Assembly (NCBI GenBank): GCA_052387905.1
Contig: JBQTIR010000001.1
Span: 6,809-70,808, forward strand
Direction: 5' to 3'
Length of the DNA: 64,000 nt
Source of the DNA: JBQTII01 sp052387905
GTDB taxonomy: Bacteria > Actinomycetota > Actinomycetes > Sporichthyales > Sporichthyaceae
This document shows, piece by piece, positions 50,222 to 59,173 of the stretch. The position numbers and the translations under genes were made by a program. Under the pieces are notes generated by a model. It had not been told where the DNA came from. It saw nothing but the letters and a program-made list of their open reading frames with translations, and made no database searches. The number at the start of each line of letters is the position of its first letter. Within the stretch, counting starts at the first letter, position 1.

Positions 50222-52455
50222 CTCCACACCACGTGCTCAGCCGGTTGGGTGCAACGCTGCGCAACGGTGCCGAGATCGCCCGGCACGGGGGCCTGCGCAC
50301 CGACGAGGCGGCCAGCCCGTTCTCCGTCGAGGCCCGCCGCCCGATGTTCCGGCTGCGCCGCTACTTCCCGGCCGAGCCAGGATCGACGGCGCCGGCGGGT
50401 CCCCCGGTGATCTTGATCCCCCCGCTGATGATGAGCACGGAGGTCTACGACGTCTCGGCGAGCACCAGCGGGGTGCGCATCCTGCGCGACGGTGGCCTGG
50501 ACCCGTGGGTCGTCGATTTCGGGGCACCGGAACGTGAGGAGGGCGGCCTCGCGCGGACCGTCGTCGACCACATCCTGGCCGTCGACCAGGTGGTCACCCT
50601 GGTACGCGAGCGGACCGGTCAGGACGTCTACCTGGGCGGGTACTCCCAGGGCGGGATGTTCGCCTACCAGGCGGCGGCCTACCGGCGCAGCGACGGCATC
50701 GCCGGGCTGGTCACCTTCGGCTCTCCGGTGGACTCGCGCGAGACGCGGGTCTTCGGGGTGGTCGCCGAGGACGTCATCGCCGAGATCGCGACCCTGCTCG
50801 CCGACCACGTGGTGAGCCACCTGAGCCTGCCCGCCTGGGCCAGCCGGCTCGGCTTCCGGCTGCTCGATCCGGTGAAATCGGTGCGCGGACGCATCGCCTT
50901 CCTGGCTCAACTGCACGACCGTGAGGCGCTGCTTCCCCGCGAGCGCCAACGTCAGTTCCTCGACAACACCGGCTACGTCGCCTACCCCGGCCCGGCGATT
51001 GCGGAGTTCATCACGCAATTCCTGGTGCACAACCGGATGCTCTCCGGCGGCCTGGTGATCTCCGATGTGCCGGTGACGCTGGCCGACATCACCTGCCCGA
51101 TCCTGGCGGTCGTCGGGGGCCGGGACTCGATCGCGCCGCCGGCGTCGGTGCGGGCCATCCTGCGGGCGGCTCCGCGGGCGGAGGTCGACGAGCTCGTGCT
51201 GGACACCGGCCACTTCGGGATGGTGGTCGGCGGCGGGGCATCGCGCACGACCTGGCCGGCGGTCGCGGACTGGGTCAGCTGGAGACACGGCGGCGGCCGG
51301 CGGCCCGCGGCAATCCAGCCGGCCGTGGAGGCCCCGGCCACCGCCGCCGAGCCCCGGGAGTTTTCGGGGCTCGCCGGCGCGGGCGCCACGCTGGTCGGCA
51401 TCGGCTTCACCCCGGCCCGGCAGGGGTTGCGCCTGCTGGCATCGGTTGCCGGCAACCCGGGCACGGCAGCGGGCAGCCTGATCCGGCGCGGGCGCCGGGG
51501 AGGGGACTCCCGGGTCGGGCTCGCCGCCCTGCTCGACGAACGCGCCGCGCGGGTCGGCGCCGACCACTTCTTCGTCTTCGACGGGCGCGCCCACACCTAC
51601 GCCGCGGCCAAGGCGCGCATCGACAGCGTCGTGCGCGCCCTGGTCCGCCACGGTGTCGGCCCGGACGAGCACGTCGGCATCCTGATGCGGACCCGGCCCA
51701 GCGCCGTCACGGCCGTCGCGGCCCTGAATCGCATCGGGGCAGTCGCCGTGTTGCTGCGACCGGGTCCTGACCTGGCCACCGAGATCGCGCTGGGGCAGGT
51801 CCGGTGCATCGTCACCGATCCCGAGCACGCCCTCGCCGCCGCTGCCCTCGGCGCCGGCCCGATCCTGGTCCTCGGCGCCGCCGGCACGCCCCGAGACCTG
51901 CCGGAGACGGCCGTCGACCTCGAGCTCCTCGACCCCGAGCGAATGCGACTTCCCCGCGCCTTCGAGGCCAACCCCGGCCGCGGCGCCGATCTCGCCTGCC
52001 TGCTCTTCGACGGCACCGGGCCCGCGATCCACACCGTGGAGGTGACCAACGCCCGACTGGTCCGGGCTGCCTACGCCACCGCACGCGCCGCGAGCCTGAG
52101 CTCGCACGACACCGTGCACAGCCTCGTGCCGGTGCACCACCCAGCCGGGCTGCTCACCGGTGTCGGTGGCGCGGTCGCCGGCGGCGCCCGCCTGGCGATG
52201 AGCACCGCCACGACCCCTTCGGACTTCTGGGACGAGGTCCGCCGCTACGGGGTGACCGTGGTCGCCTGCACCCCTGATCTGCTCGGTGAACTGGTTGCCG
52301 CCCAGATCGGGGCGGCCGAGCGCCACCACCCGGTCCGGCTCTTCGTCGGCGCGGACCTGCCTGCCGTGCTGGCAGAGAGCGTCCGCACCCGCTTTCCGCC
52401 GGCGGTCGTCCTCGAAGTGGCCGAGGTCACGGGTCTGCTCTCCGCTGCGCGCTGA
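50212..52455 (+). CDS. Alpha/beta hydrolase fused to truncated AMP-binding domain
   Basis: A 747-residue two-domain protein. Residues 40-370 resemble PhaC-type alpha/beta hydrolases with nucleophile elbow GGYSQGGMFAY (Ser145) and active-site AVVGGRDSIAPP and VLDTGHFG. Residues 440-747 resemble the first half of an acyl-CoA synthetase, but the ATP motif appears as LLFDGTGPAIHTVEVTN rather than a Ser/Thr/Gly-rich loop, and the protein ends before the C-terminal Gly-Glu, GRP/hinge and Lys motifs. It may be an inactive or binding-only adenylation domain, or a truncated gene. The frame is open much further upstream, but that is antisense to rsmI and pmt. It overlaps pmt by 10 bases. Confidence 0.75.
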   Translation: MDLTPHHVLSRLGATLRNGAEIARHGGLRTDEAASPFSVEARRPMFRLRRYFPAEPGSTAPAGPPVILIPPLMMSTEVYDVSASTSGVRILRDGGLDPWVVDFGAPEREEGGLARTVVDHILAVDQVVTLVRERTGQDVYLGGYSQGGMFAYQAAAYRRSDGIAGLVTFGSPVDSRETRVFGVVAEDVIAEIATLLADHVVSHLSLPAWASRLGFRLLDPVKSVRGRIAFLAQLHDREALLPRERQRQFLDNTGYVAYPGPAIAEFITQFLVHNRMLSGGLVISDVPVTLADITCPILAVVGGRDSIAPPASVRAILRAAPRAEVDELVLDTGHFGMVVGGGASRTTWPAVADWVSWRHGGGRRPAAIQPAVEAPATAAEPREFSGLAGAGATLVGIGFTPARQGLRLLASVAGNPGTAAGSLIRRGRRGGDSRVGLAALLDERAARVGADHFFVFDGRAHTYAAAKARIDSVVRALVRHGVGPDEHVGILMRTRPSAVTAVAALNRIGAVAVLLRPGPDLATEIALGQVRCIVTDPEHALAAAALGAGPILVLGAAGTPRDLPETAVDLELLDPERMRLPRAFEANPGRGADLACLLFDGTGPAIHTVEVTNARLVRAAYATARAASLSSHDTVHSLVPVHHPAGLLTGVGGAVAGGARLAMSTATTPSDFWDEVRRYGVTVVACTPDLLGELVAAQIGAAERHHPVRLFVGADLPAVLAESVRTRFPPAVVLEVAEVTGLLSAAR

Positions 52456-52656
52456 CCTCGGCGTGCGCGTCGATCACCGAACGCATACGAACGGGGGCGC
52501 AGGGTAGCTCAGAACACCCACTGGGATCTGCGCCACAATCAGCTATTCTGAACGGGCCCCATTCGGGGTAAATTCTGCCTGTTTCGGCATCGTCGCCCCC
52601 CCGGCGGCACAGTCCAGGGCTGCGCAGAGCCCGCTGACACCGGAGAGTGGGGCGTT

Positions 52657-53550
52657 GTGGCGATCACCGTGCGCCCGCCACTTCCCCGCGTCCGCCCCCT
52701 ACCGGTCACCCTGACCCGCTTCAGCCGCGAGCTGGCCGCGATGCTCATCCTGTTCGCGGTCTACAAGTTCGGACGGGTGCTGCACACCACCGACATCTCG
52801 GTCGCCTACGACAATGCCGACAAGGTGTGGGAGCTGGAGCGGCTGTTCAACATCCCGAGCGAACTCAGTGCTCAGCAGGCGCTGCTGTCCCTGGACTGGC
52901 TGGTCGAGTTCGTCAACGTGTACTACGCCGTGGTCCACCTGCCGGCCACCGGCGCCTTCCTCATCTGGATGTACTTCCGTCGCCCGCAGCTCTACGGGCC
53001 GGTGCGCCGGGCGATCATCGCGATGACGGCGATCGCGCTCGTCGCCCACATCGTCTTCCCGCTGGCGCCGCCGCGGTTGATGCCGCACCTCGGATTCGTT
53101 GACACCGGCGCGATCTACGGACCGCTCAACGTCTACGGCGAGAACCCAGATCAGGCCTCGCTGGTCAACCAGTACGCGGCCATGCCGAGCCTGCACGTCG
53201 GCTGGGCGATGCTCGTTGCGGCTGGCCTCATCGCGGCGTTCAGCTCACCGTGGCGGTGGCTGTGGTTGCTGCACCCCACGATCACCGCCGTCGCCGTGGT
53301 CGTCACCGCCAACCACTACTGGGTGGACAGCATCGCCGCCGCCGTCCTGCTCACCGCGATCACGCTGCTCCTCGGCCGCTTCTCCGGGGCCCGGTGGCGG
53401 GCCGGGCGGGCGCGCGAGGAGGCGGCCGTGGCCCCGTTGCCTGCGGTCGCAGAACCCGTCGAGCCGGTCATGTCCGGCGCGCCGAGCGCCCCGCGCCTCG
53501 CGCTGCTCGACGCGAGCCTTCCCGCGGAACTGGTGATTCCGCACAGGTGA
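52657..53550 (+). CDS. PAP2 superfamily / inositol phosphorylceramide-type phosphatase
   Basis: A 297-residue membrane protein with about six helices. The tripartite phosphatase motif is reduced to APPRLMP, MPSLHVGW (with catalytic His) and TANHYWVDSI. This form is close to the inositol phosphotransferase/AUR1-like bacterial PAP2 enzymes that move phosphoryl head groups on lipids. The C-terminal 60 residues are a cytoplasmic Pro/Ala tail. It starts at GTG 52657. No operon partner on the left; the cspA gene follows past a terminator. Confidence 0.85.
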   Translation: MAITVRPPLPRVRPLPVTLTRFSRELAAMLILFAVYKFGRVLHTTDISVAYDNADKVWELERLFNIPSELSAQQALLSLDWLVEFVNVYYAVVHLPATGAFLIWMYFRRPQLYGPVRRAIIAMTAIALVAHIVFPLAPPRLMPHLGFVDTGAIYGPLNVYGENPDQASLVNQYAAMPSLHVGWAMLVAAGLIAAFSSPWRWLWLLHPTITAVAVVVTANHYWVDSIAAAVLLTAITLLLGRFSGARWRAGRAREEAAVAPLPAVAEPVEPVMSGAPSAPRLALLDASLPAELVIPHR

Positions 53551-53616
53551 TCTAGCTCGCACCTTGTGCTAGCGTCTTTTCTGGTTGCAGTGAGCAGATC
53601 CGGTGAACGTTCTTGA

Positions 53617-53652
53617 ACGCCCACGGAGATTCCTTCCGCTGGGCGTTTTTTT
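53617..53652 (+). terminator. Hairpin with U tract in leader/upstream of cspA
   Basis: ACGCCCA (53617-53623) pairs perfectly with TGGGCGT (53640-53646), followed at once by a run of seven T (53646-53652). It lies between the PAP2 stop and the cspA start. It is either the PAP2 terminator or an attenuator in the cspA leader; the GAACGTTCTTGAA stretch just before it suggests more structure. Confidence 0.8.
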
Positions 53653-53728
53653 GTCCCAAGGATCGCAAGCAGCGACCGGGGCCTCAACCGAGTCTCCCAG
53701 TTCGTGCATCTGAAGGAGCACACCCAGC

Positions 53729-53932
53729 ATGACCCAGGGCACCGTGAAGTGGTTCAACGCCGAAAAGGGCTTCGGCTTCATCGCGCAGGACAATGGCGGA
53801 GCGGACGTATTCGTCCACTACTCGGCCATTCAGTCCAACGGCTACCGCACGCTTGAGGACAACCAGCGCGTGGAGTTCGAGATCACCCAGGGCGCCAAGG
53901 GCCCGCAGGCGGAGAACGTCCGCCCGATCTGA
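53729..53932 (+). CDS. cspA: Cold-shock protein (CspA family)
   Basis: A 67-residue OB-fold RNA chaperone. RNP1 KGFGFIAQ and RNP2 VFVHYSAI are both present, with the normal start TQGTVKWFNAEKG. It binds single-stranded RNA and melts secondary structure in cold or growth transitions. It has a long leader with a terminator-like hairpin and is followed by a strong terminator. Confidence 0.97.
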   Translation: MTQGTVKWFNAEKGFGFIAQDNGGADVFVHYSAIQSNGYRTLEDNQRVEFEITQGAKGPQAENVRPI

Positions 53933-53972
53933 GCGGACGCTGTGTTCCTTCGGGAACAAACGTGTTCACGAG

Positions 53973-54005
53973 GGAGGCCGTCACCCCGGTGGGGTGACGG
54001 CCTCC
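53973..54005. terminator. Bidirectional intrinsic terminator
   Basis: GGAGGCCGTCACCCC (53973-53987) and GGGGTGACGGCCTCC (53991-54005) form a perfect 15-bp stem with a 3-base loop, between the convergent cspA gene and the membrane protein gene. Confidence 0.92.
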
Positions 54006-54023
54006 TTCGCAATAGGCGCTAAC

Positions 54024-54863
54024 TCAGGCGGGAACGGCGACCCGCTCCGGCTTCGCCGATCCGGGCGCGGCCTGCTCGGGCGGCGCCGTGGGCAGGAACT
54101 TGGCCGCCCCGAACACCGCCATGGCGCACAGGCCGATGACGAGCAACTCCGCGGCCAGCACGATGCCGCTGGAGAAGTCATCCCCGTCCAGGTGCAGCGC
54201 GATGATGACCGGAGCGCCGATCCCGAAGTTCACGCCGAACATCGTGATCGGGTGGGTGTAGAGCAGGCTCGCCATGCCCCAGCCGCGCTGGATCTTGCGC
54301 CAGACGTTGACCGCGAGCACGGTGAACAGGATGACCTGCGTGCCTTCCAGGAACCCGACGACCAGCGGGTAGTTCCACAGGCGCATCTCGAACGGGCCGT
54401 AGTAGGTGTAGACGTCGACGCCGGTGCCGATCATCTCGAACACGCAGGAGGTCGCGATCTCGATGCCCCAGATGGCGAGCAGGAAGTTACGGGTGACCTG
54501 CCCCTGATACATCTTCCAACCGGCGTACAGGCACGGGCCGGCGTAGAGAATCAGGTAGCCGCTGTGCGACCAGATCGGTTGGACGACGCCGAAGGCGGAG
54601 AAGTGCGAATACATCGCGCCCGACTGGCCGTTCTCCACGTCGTAGAACCACAGGTCGAAGGCGACGTCGTAGAGCGGTTCGGCGAAGGCGCTGATGAACA
54701 CACCCAGCGAGATCAGGACGAAGAATGCGGTGCGGTGCTTCATGCCGAGCTGGAAGGCCCAGACCAACATCGCAATAGCGATCGCGTAGCTGGCGTAGGT
54801 GAAGATGTCCTGCCACATCATGTCCAGCTCGCGCTCCATGACTTCTGGTGGCATGCGTCCCAT
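54024..54863 (-). CDS. Multi-spanning membrane protein of unknown function
   Basis: A 279-residue protein with about eight hydrophobic helices (YASYAIAIAMLVWAFQLGM; FFVLISLGVFISAFAEPLYD; FLLAIWGIEIATSCVFEM and others) and short charged loops. Aromatic and Asp-rich loop residues (YSHFSAFGVVQPIWSHSGY) are distinctive. I do not know its substrate. Start ATG 54863 has GGAG at the right spacing. It is divergent from two GAF-LuxR genes and could be controlled by them; this is inference from position. Confidence 0.75.
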   Translation of the reverse strand: MGRMPPEVMERELDMMWQDIFTYASYAIAIAMLVWAFQLGMKHRTAFFVLISLGVFISAFAEPLYDVAFDLWFYDVENGQSGAMYSHFSAFGVVQPIWSHSGYLILYAGPCLYAGWKMYQGQVTRNFLLAIWGIEIATSCVFEMIGTGVDVYTYYGPFEMRLWNYPLVVGFLEGTQVILFTVLAVNVWRKIQRGWGMASLLYTHPITMFGVNFGIGAPVIIALHLDGDDFSSGIVLAAELLVIGLCAMAVFGAAKFLPTAPPEQAAPGSAKPERVAVPA

Positions 54864-55000
54864 CGGAGCTCCTTGACGTCTCGGGGGGCTGCGCGGACCC
54901 GGAGGCAGACCGCGCGGATGCTCGAGCCTAAACCGCGACGCACGCCTATACCTCTCCCTACCGTGCCGATTGCATTGGCCATTGGTGGTAGGAACGGGAC

Positions 55001-56128
55001 ATGGAGTCCCCCCGCGCTCTGCTGGCCCAGGCGCACGAGTTGCGCGGGCAGGCGCGGGCAGCCTCCGCAAGCGCCGGCCGTCAGGACCCGACCGCGCTGC
55101 GGGCTCTGGCCGCCGTATTGGAGTCGGTGACCGCGCGGCTCGCGCAGGCGCTGCGCGCCTCACCCGGGCTCGGCGCCGACGACGCCACCGCCCTGGGGCG
55201 TGCCTTGATCGACCTGACCCGGGCGCGCAGTGACCTGGCCGAGGACGCCGTCTCGCGGCGGTTCGAGGCGGTCGACGCAATCCACGACAGTCTCGGGCGG
55301 CTGCGCGAGGTGAGCGACGTCGGCGATCTGCTCGCTGCGGCCGCCGTCGAACTCGCGCGCTGCTGCGACCTGGACCGCACCGTGGTGAGCCGCCGGCGCG
55401 GGGCGACCTGGCGCGCCGAGGCGGTGTGGATCCACCCGGACATCGAGGCGCAGGTCGCGGCCCGCACCCGCACCGCCCTCACCGAGCACTGGATCCCGTT
55501 GCTGCCCGGCACGCTCGAGCACGACCTCGTGCGCCGACGCGCGGCGGCGCTGGTGTCGGCGAGCGATGAGGGCATCAACCGCGAACTGGTTGCGGCGGCC
55601 GAGAGCGTCGGGTACATCGCGTCGCCGGTGATGCCCAGCGGGGAGGTCATCGGCTTCCTGCAGGGCGACCGCTGGCTGGGCAACCGCGAGCTGACCGCAC
55701 ACGACCGCGACAACCTGTGGACCTTCGCCGAGGGGTTCGGCCTGATCTTCCAGCACCTCGTGCTCTCCGAGCGGCTGGGCCGCCAGCGCCAGCACCTGCG
55801 CGAGGCGTTCGCCGCGGCCGAACGGGGGCTCGCCGAGCTGAGCTCCACCGAACTGCTCCTGGCCCGTCGGCAGCCTCCACTACCGGCCGAGCGCGCGGTA
55901 TCGCCGGCCCCGTCCACCACCCCCCTGCTGAGCCGGCGCGAACGCGAGGTGCTGGCGCTGATGGTCGAGGGCGCCCGCAACGCCGAGATCGCCGAGCGCC
56001 TGGTGTTGAGCGAGTCGACGGTGAAGGCGCACGTGAGCCGGGTCGCGAGGAAACTCAAGGCGGCGAATCGGGCCGAGGCGGTCGCCCGCTTCCTGCTGCT
56101 GGAGCGCGGGCATGCCGGGCGGCGCTGA
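55001..56128 (+). CDS. GAF-domain LuxR family regulator (1 of 2)
   Basis: A 375-residue regulator. Helical N-terminal part, a GAF-like sensor (about residues 90-265, VGDLLAAAAVELARCCDLD), and a C-terminal LuxR HTH (LSRREREVLALMVEGARNAEI, then LVLSESTVKAHVSRV). Signal unknown. The stop overlaps the second LuxR gene by 17 bases, so they are co-translated. It is divergent from the membrane protein; the 137-base gap holds an inverted CCTACC/GGTAGG pair (54957-54962, 54987-54992) near its start. Confidence 0.9.
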   Translation: MESPRALLAQAHELRGQARAASASAGRQDPTALRALAAVLESVTARLAQALRASPGLGADDATALGRALIDLTRARSDLAEDAVSRRFEAVDAIHDSLGRLREVSDVGDLLAAAAVELARCCDLDRTVVSRRRGATWRAEAVWIHPDIEAQVAARTRTALTEHWIPLLPGTLEHDLVRRRAAALVSASDEGINRELVAAAESVGYIASPVMPSGEVIGFLQGDRWLGNRELTAHDRDNLWTFAEGFGLIFQHLVLSERLGRQRQHLREAFAAAERGLAELSSTELLLARRQPPLPAERAVSPAPSTTPLLSRREREVLALMVEGARNAEIAERLVLSESTVKAHVSRVARKLKAANRAEAVARFLLLERGHAGRR

Positions 56129-57197
56129 AGCGGTCCGCGGCCGGCGCGGGCGGGTGCCGGCGCTGGCCCGGCTGCGGGTGCTGGCCGCGGCGACCGGAGA
56201 CCTCGTTCCCGAGGCCGATCCGGACGCGCTGTCCGAGCTGGCCGCGCAGCTGAGCGAACGGTGCTTGCTACGCCTGGCCGGCGCCGGCCCGGATGCGCGA
56301 GCGGCGCTCGCGCCGATTTTGGCCGAACTGGCCGAGCTCTACACGCAGTTGCGACGCCAGGAACTCGCGGACCGCGATATCCGACTCGCCCAGTGCGAAC
56401 GCGGGCTCGCCCGGCTGCGTGGCTCGTCCGCCAGCGCCGACCTGCTCGACCGGGTCTGCGGGGAGGTCGCGCGCAGCTGCGGACTCGAACGGGTGTTGCT
56501 CTCCCGGATCGAGGCGGCGCGGTGGCAGCCGTGGATCGCCCACGCCGAGGCAGCGGACCGGTGGCAGGCGATGTGCGCGAGCGAGGGGTTCGAGCTTGCG
56601 CCGCCCACGGCGGAGGCGACGGTGACGGCCACCCTGCGCCCGGTCTTGGTGGAGGCGTCCGAGACGCACCCTGCGTGGCCGGGCGGCGGCGGGTGCGTCA
56701 TCGCCCCGATCGCGCCCGCCGGAAAAGTGATCGGCCTGCTGCATGGTGACCACGGCCCGGACGGCCCGCGGTGCGACGGTACCGATCGGGATGTGCTCGC
56801 CCGGTTCGCGCAGGGCTTCGGTCACCTCTACGAGCGGACCGCGCTGCTGGAGAGCATGCGGGTGCAGCAGCAGCACCTGCGCGACCTGCTGGCCGTGCTG
56901 GACTCGACGACCGAACGGCTGACGGAGTCCGCGATCGAGCTGACCGCGGCGCTGGGTGCCGAACCGGTCCCGCCCCCCGCGCCGGGACCAGGGGCACTGG
57001 ATGCACGTCTCGCGGCGCTGACCGCTCGGGAGCGCCAGGTCCTTGAGCTCGTCGCCGGTGGAGCCCGCAACGCTGAGATCGCCGAGCGACTGCTGCTCGC
57101 CGAGGGCACCGTGAAGACGCACGTCAAGCACATCCTGGCCAAGCTCGGCGCGTCCAACCGCTCGCAGGTCATCGCCCACTACCTCGGTGGCGGCTAG
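56112..57197 (+). CDS. GAF-domain LuxR family regulator (2 of 2)
   Basis: A 361-residue paralogue of the preceding gene with the same order: helical N terminus, GAF-like sensor (SASADLLDRVCGEVARSCG), and LuxR HTH (LTARERQVLELVAGGARNAEI, then AEGTVKTHVKHILAKL). The two genes probably arose by tandem duplication and may form hetero- or homodimers. ATG 56112 lies inside the end of the first gene. Confidence 0.9.
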   Translation: MPGGAEAVRGRRGRVPALARLRVLAAATGDLVPEADPDALSELAAQLSERCLLRLAGAGPDARAALAPILAELAELYTQLRRQELADRDIRLAQCERGLARLRGSSASADLLDRVCGEVARSCGLERVLLSRIEAARWQPWIAHAEAADRWQAMCASEGFELAPPTAEATVTATLRPVLVEASETHPAWPGGGGCVIAPIAPAGKVIGLLHGDHGPDGPRCDGTDRDVLARFAQGFGHLYERTALLESMRVQQQHLRDLLAVLDSTTERLTESAIELTAALGAEPVPPPAPGPGALDARLAALTARERQVLELVAGGARNAEIAERLLLAEGTVKTHVKHILAKLGASNRSQVIAHYLGGG

Positions 57198-57302
57198 GAC
57201 GCGCGCACGGCGCCCGCAGCGCCACCGGCGCCGACACCCGCGCAGGACCAGGTCGAGACCGTGCCTGAGCGGGCGTACCGAACCGCGAACCGGGTACCGC
57301 GC

Positions 57303-58049
57303 TCAGGCGCGATGTTCGGGGTTGGCGAAATCGGGCCGGCAGCCCGCGTCCCAGGCGCGGCGGGAGGTGCCGGTCTCGGGTATCCCACCCGCACGCTTGA
57401 GCATCGCCGTCAGGTGCATCAGATTCCAGGACATGAACGCGGTGTTGCGGTTGGTGAAGTCACTCTCCGGCCCGCCGGAGCCCTCGTCGAGGTAGGACGG
57501 GCCGGGCCCGATCGGGCCGATCCAGCCGGCGTCGGCCTGCGGCGGGATCACATAGCCGAGATGCTGCAGGCTGTAGAGCACGTTCATCGCACAGTGCTTC
57601 ACCCCGTCCTCGTTGCCCGTGATCAGGCAGCCACCGACCCGCCCGTAGTAGGCATATTGCCCGCGCTCGTTGAGCAGCGCCGAGCAGGCGTAGAGCCGCT
57701 CGATGACGTGCTTCATCACCGAGGAGTTGTCGCCCAGCCAGATCGGCCCGGCCAGCACGAGGATGTCCGCGGCCAGCACCCGCTGATAAAGCGCGGGCCA
57801 TTCGTCCGAGGCCGCGCCGTGCTCGGTCATATCCGGGTAGACCCCGAGGGCGATGTCGTGGTCGACCGCCCGCAGCAGGTCAACCTGCACACCCTCCTCC
57901 CGCATGATTGCTGCGCTGCGCTCGATCAGCCCCTGGGTGTGACTGAGCTCGGGCGAGCGTTTCAAGGTGCAGTTGATGTACAGCGCGCGCAGCCCCGGGT
58001 ATCGCGGCGAGGGGTCTTTCCCGGGCGATTCGGTCGCAGAGTCCGTCAT
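57303..58049 (-). CDS. Flavodoxin-fold NAD(P)H-dependent oxidoreductase
   Basis: A 248-residue FMN reductase/flavodoxin-like protein. The phosphate-binding start reads YINCTLKRSPELSHTQGL, and ADILVLAGPIWLGDNSSVMK is the central FMN contact region, followed by GRVGGCLITGNEDG. It likely reduces flavins or quinones with NADPH. ATG 58049 or GTG 58058 fits; the frame extends to 58328 without similarity. No partner gene is obvious; LuxR pair converges on it. Confidence 0.88.
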   Translation of the reverse strand: MTDSATESPGKDPSPRYPGLRALYINCTLKRSPELSHTQGLIERSAAIMREEGVQVDLLRAVDHDIALGVYPDMTEHGAASDEWPALYQRVLAADILVLAGPIWLGDNSSVMKHVIERLYACSALLNERGQYAYYGRVGGCLITGNEDGVKHCAMNVLYSLQHLGYVIPPQADAGWIGPIGPGPSYLDEGSGGPESDFTNRNTAFMSWNLMHLTAMLKRAGGIPETGTSRRAWDAGCRPDFANPEHRA

Positions 58050-58272
58050 GGCGCCCACGTTAGAAGCACTTACCGAGCGCCGCGGCGGCAGCGCTCTTAC
58101 GGATCGCTGACGCTCGGGGATCGGCCACAACGGCGGTCCCGGCAAACTGGCATCGTGGCGGCGACAACGCACGTGCCCTGGCCGAGGTGACGGGCCGGCT
58201 TCGTCGAACTGCGGGCGCCCACCGGGCCCGCCGCGTTGGCGGCGGGCCCGATGAACGCCAGCTGCGATCAGG

Positions 58273-59109
58273 TCAGGCGACCGGGCTGAGGATGAACGAG
58301 AACCGTGAGTTGTCCGGCAGCGTCGCACCGGCGGGGATAGTCAGGAAGTACTCCCCGTCCTCCGGCACCGCCAATGAGCCGGTGGAGCTGCAGGAATCTG
58401 CCCCAGTTACGACCGCGCACTCGAGCGTCGACGTCATGCCGCCGCCCGTGTAGGACAGCGCGTAGGTGACATCAGCACCGGCATTGCCCGGCAGGAAGAC
58501 TTTGAACTCACTGATGGACAGTGCGAACGGAGCGGTCGCACCGACGCCGTCGTAGGGACCAGTGAAGAGCTCTCCGGGGAATCGGTCACCCGGGCCAATG
58601 TCGTCCAACGCCGCCCCGCTCATCGGGACCTGGGCGGGGCCGGCCGGGCCGGTGGCGCCGGCGGCACCGGCTGTGCCCGGCGCTCCAGGGGGCCCTTCGG
58701 GGCCCGCCACACCGGCAGCACCGGCAGTGCCGGTAGCCCCAGCAGGACCGGCAGGACCGGTGGCCCCGGCAGGACCGGTAGCGCCGGCAGGACCGGTAGC
58801 GCCGTCCGACCCGTCCGACCCGTCTGACCCGCCGTCCGTGTCGACCCTCAGCCCCCGCTCACCGGAGGCACATTTTTTCTCGTTGACGCCTGGATTGAAG
58901 ATCGAGAGCACGGCGCCACCATTTTTGTTGTCGGCGTCGCTGCGGTCGAAGCAGAGCCGGATGACTCCGTCGCCTCTGGGGATGTCTGCGGGCGCCGACG
59001 GTGCCGCATATCCGACCCCGCCGTTGGCCGTGACGAGTAATGCACCGGCGCCGACCCAGAGACCAGCGCCCTTCAAGACGCGCTTACTACGACTGTCGTG
59101 CTGATTCAT
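58273..59109 (-). CDS. Secreted collagen-like (Gly-X-Y) protein
   Basis: A 278-residue secreted protein. The signal segment (GAGLWVGAGALLVTANGGVGYA) precedes a short N-terminal domain with two Cys (LCFDRSD; KKCASGE), a Gly-X-Y repeat region of about 70 residues rich in GATGPAGP triplets (58640-58850), and a beta-rich C-terminal domain with two Cys (LECAVVTGADSCSS). The triplet runs would fold as a bacterial collagen helix. Surface or biofilm role is inferred. The repeat region is likely to vary in copy number. Start ATG 59109 sits next to a strong nested palindrome. Confidence 0.85.
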   Translation of the reverse strand: MNQHDSRSKRVLKGAGLWVGAGALLVTANGGVGYAAPSAPADIPRGDGVIRLCFDRSDADNKNGGAVLSIFNPGVNEKKCASGERGLRVDTDGGSDGSDGSDGATGPAGATGPAGATGPAGPAGATGTAGAAGVAGPEGPPGAPGTAGAAGATGPAGPAQVPMSGAALDDIGPGDRFPGELFTGPYDGVGATAPFALSISEFKVFLPGNAGADVTYALSYTGGGMTSTLECAVVTGADSCSSTGSLAVPEDGEYFLTIPAGATLPDNSRFSFILSPVA

Positions 59110-59121
59110 GTGGTGTCCTCA

Positions 59122-59173
59122 CCTGACCGCGAATTTCATTTAATGGGGGGTGATCACCCAGCGCGCGGTCAGG
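59122..59173. promoter_or_regulatory. Nested palindrome in leader of collagen-like gene
   Basis: CCTGACCGCG (59122-59131) is perfectly inverted at 59164-59173 and encloses the perfect palindrome GGGTGATCACCC (59148-59159). It lies 13-64 bases upstream of the start codon. It may be a regulator site or a leader RNA stem. Confidence 0.6.

Noticed and set aside
50218..52329. 700-residue minus-strand frame opposite the hydrolase/AMP-binding gene
   Set aside because: Shadow of high-GC third positions; no recognisable domain, Gly/Arg-rich composition.
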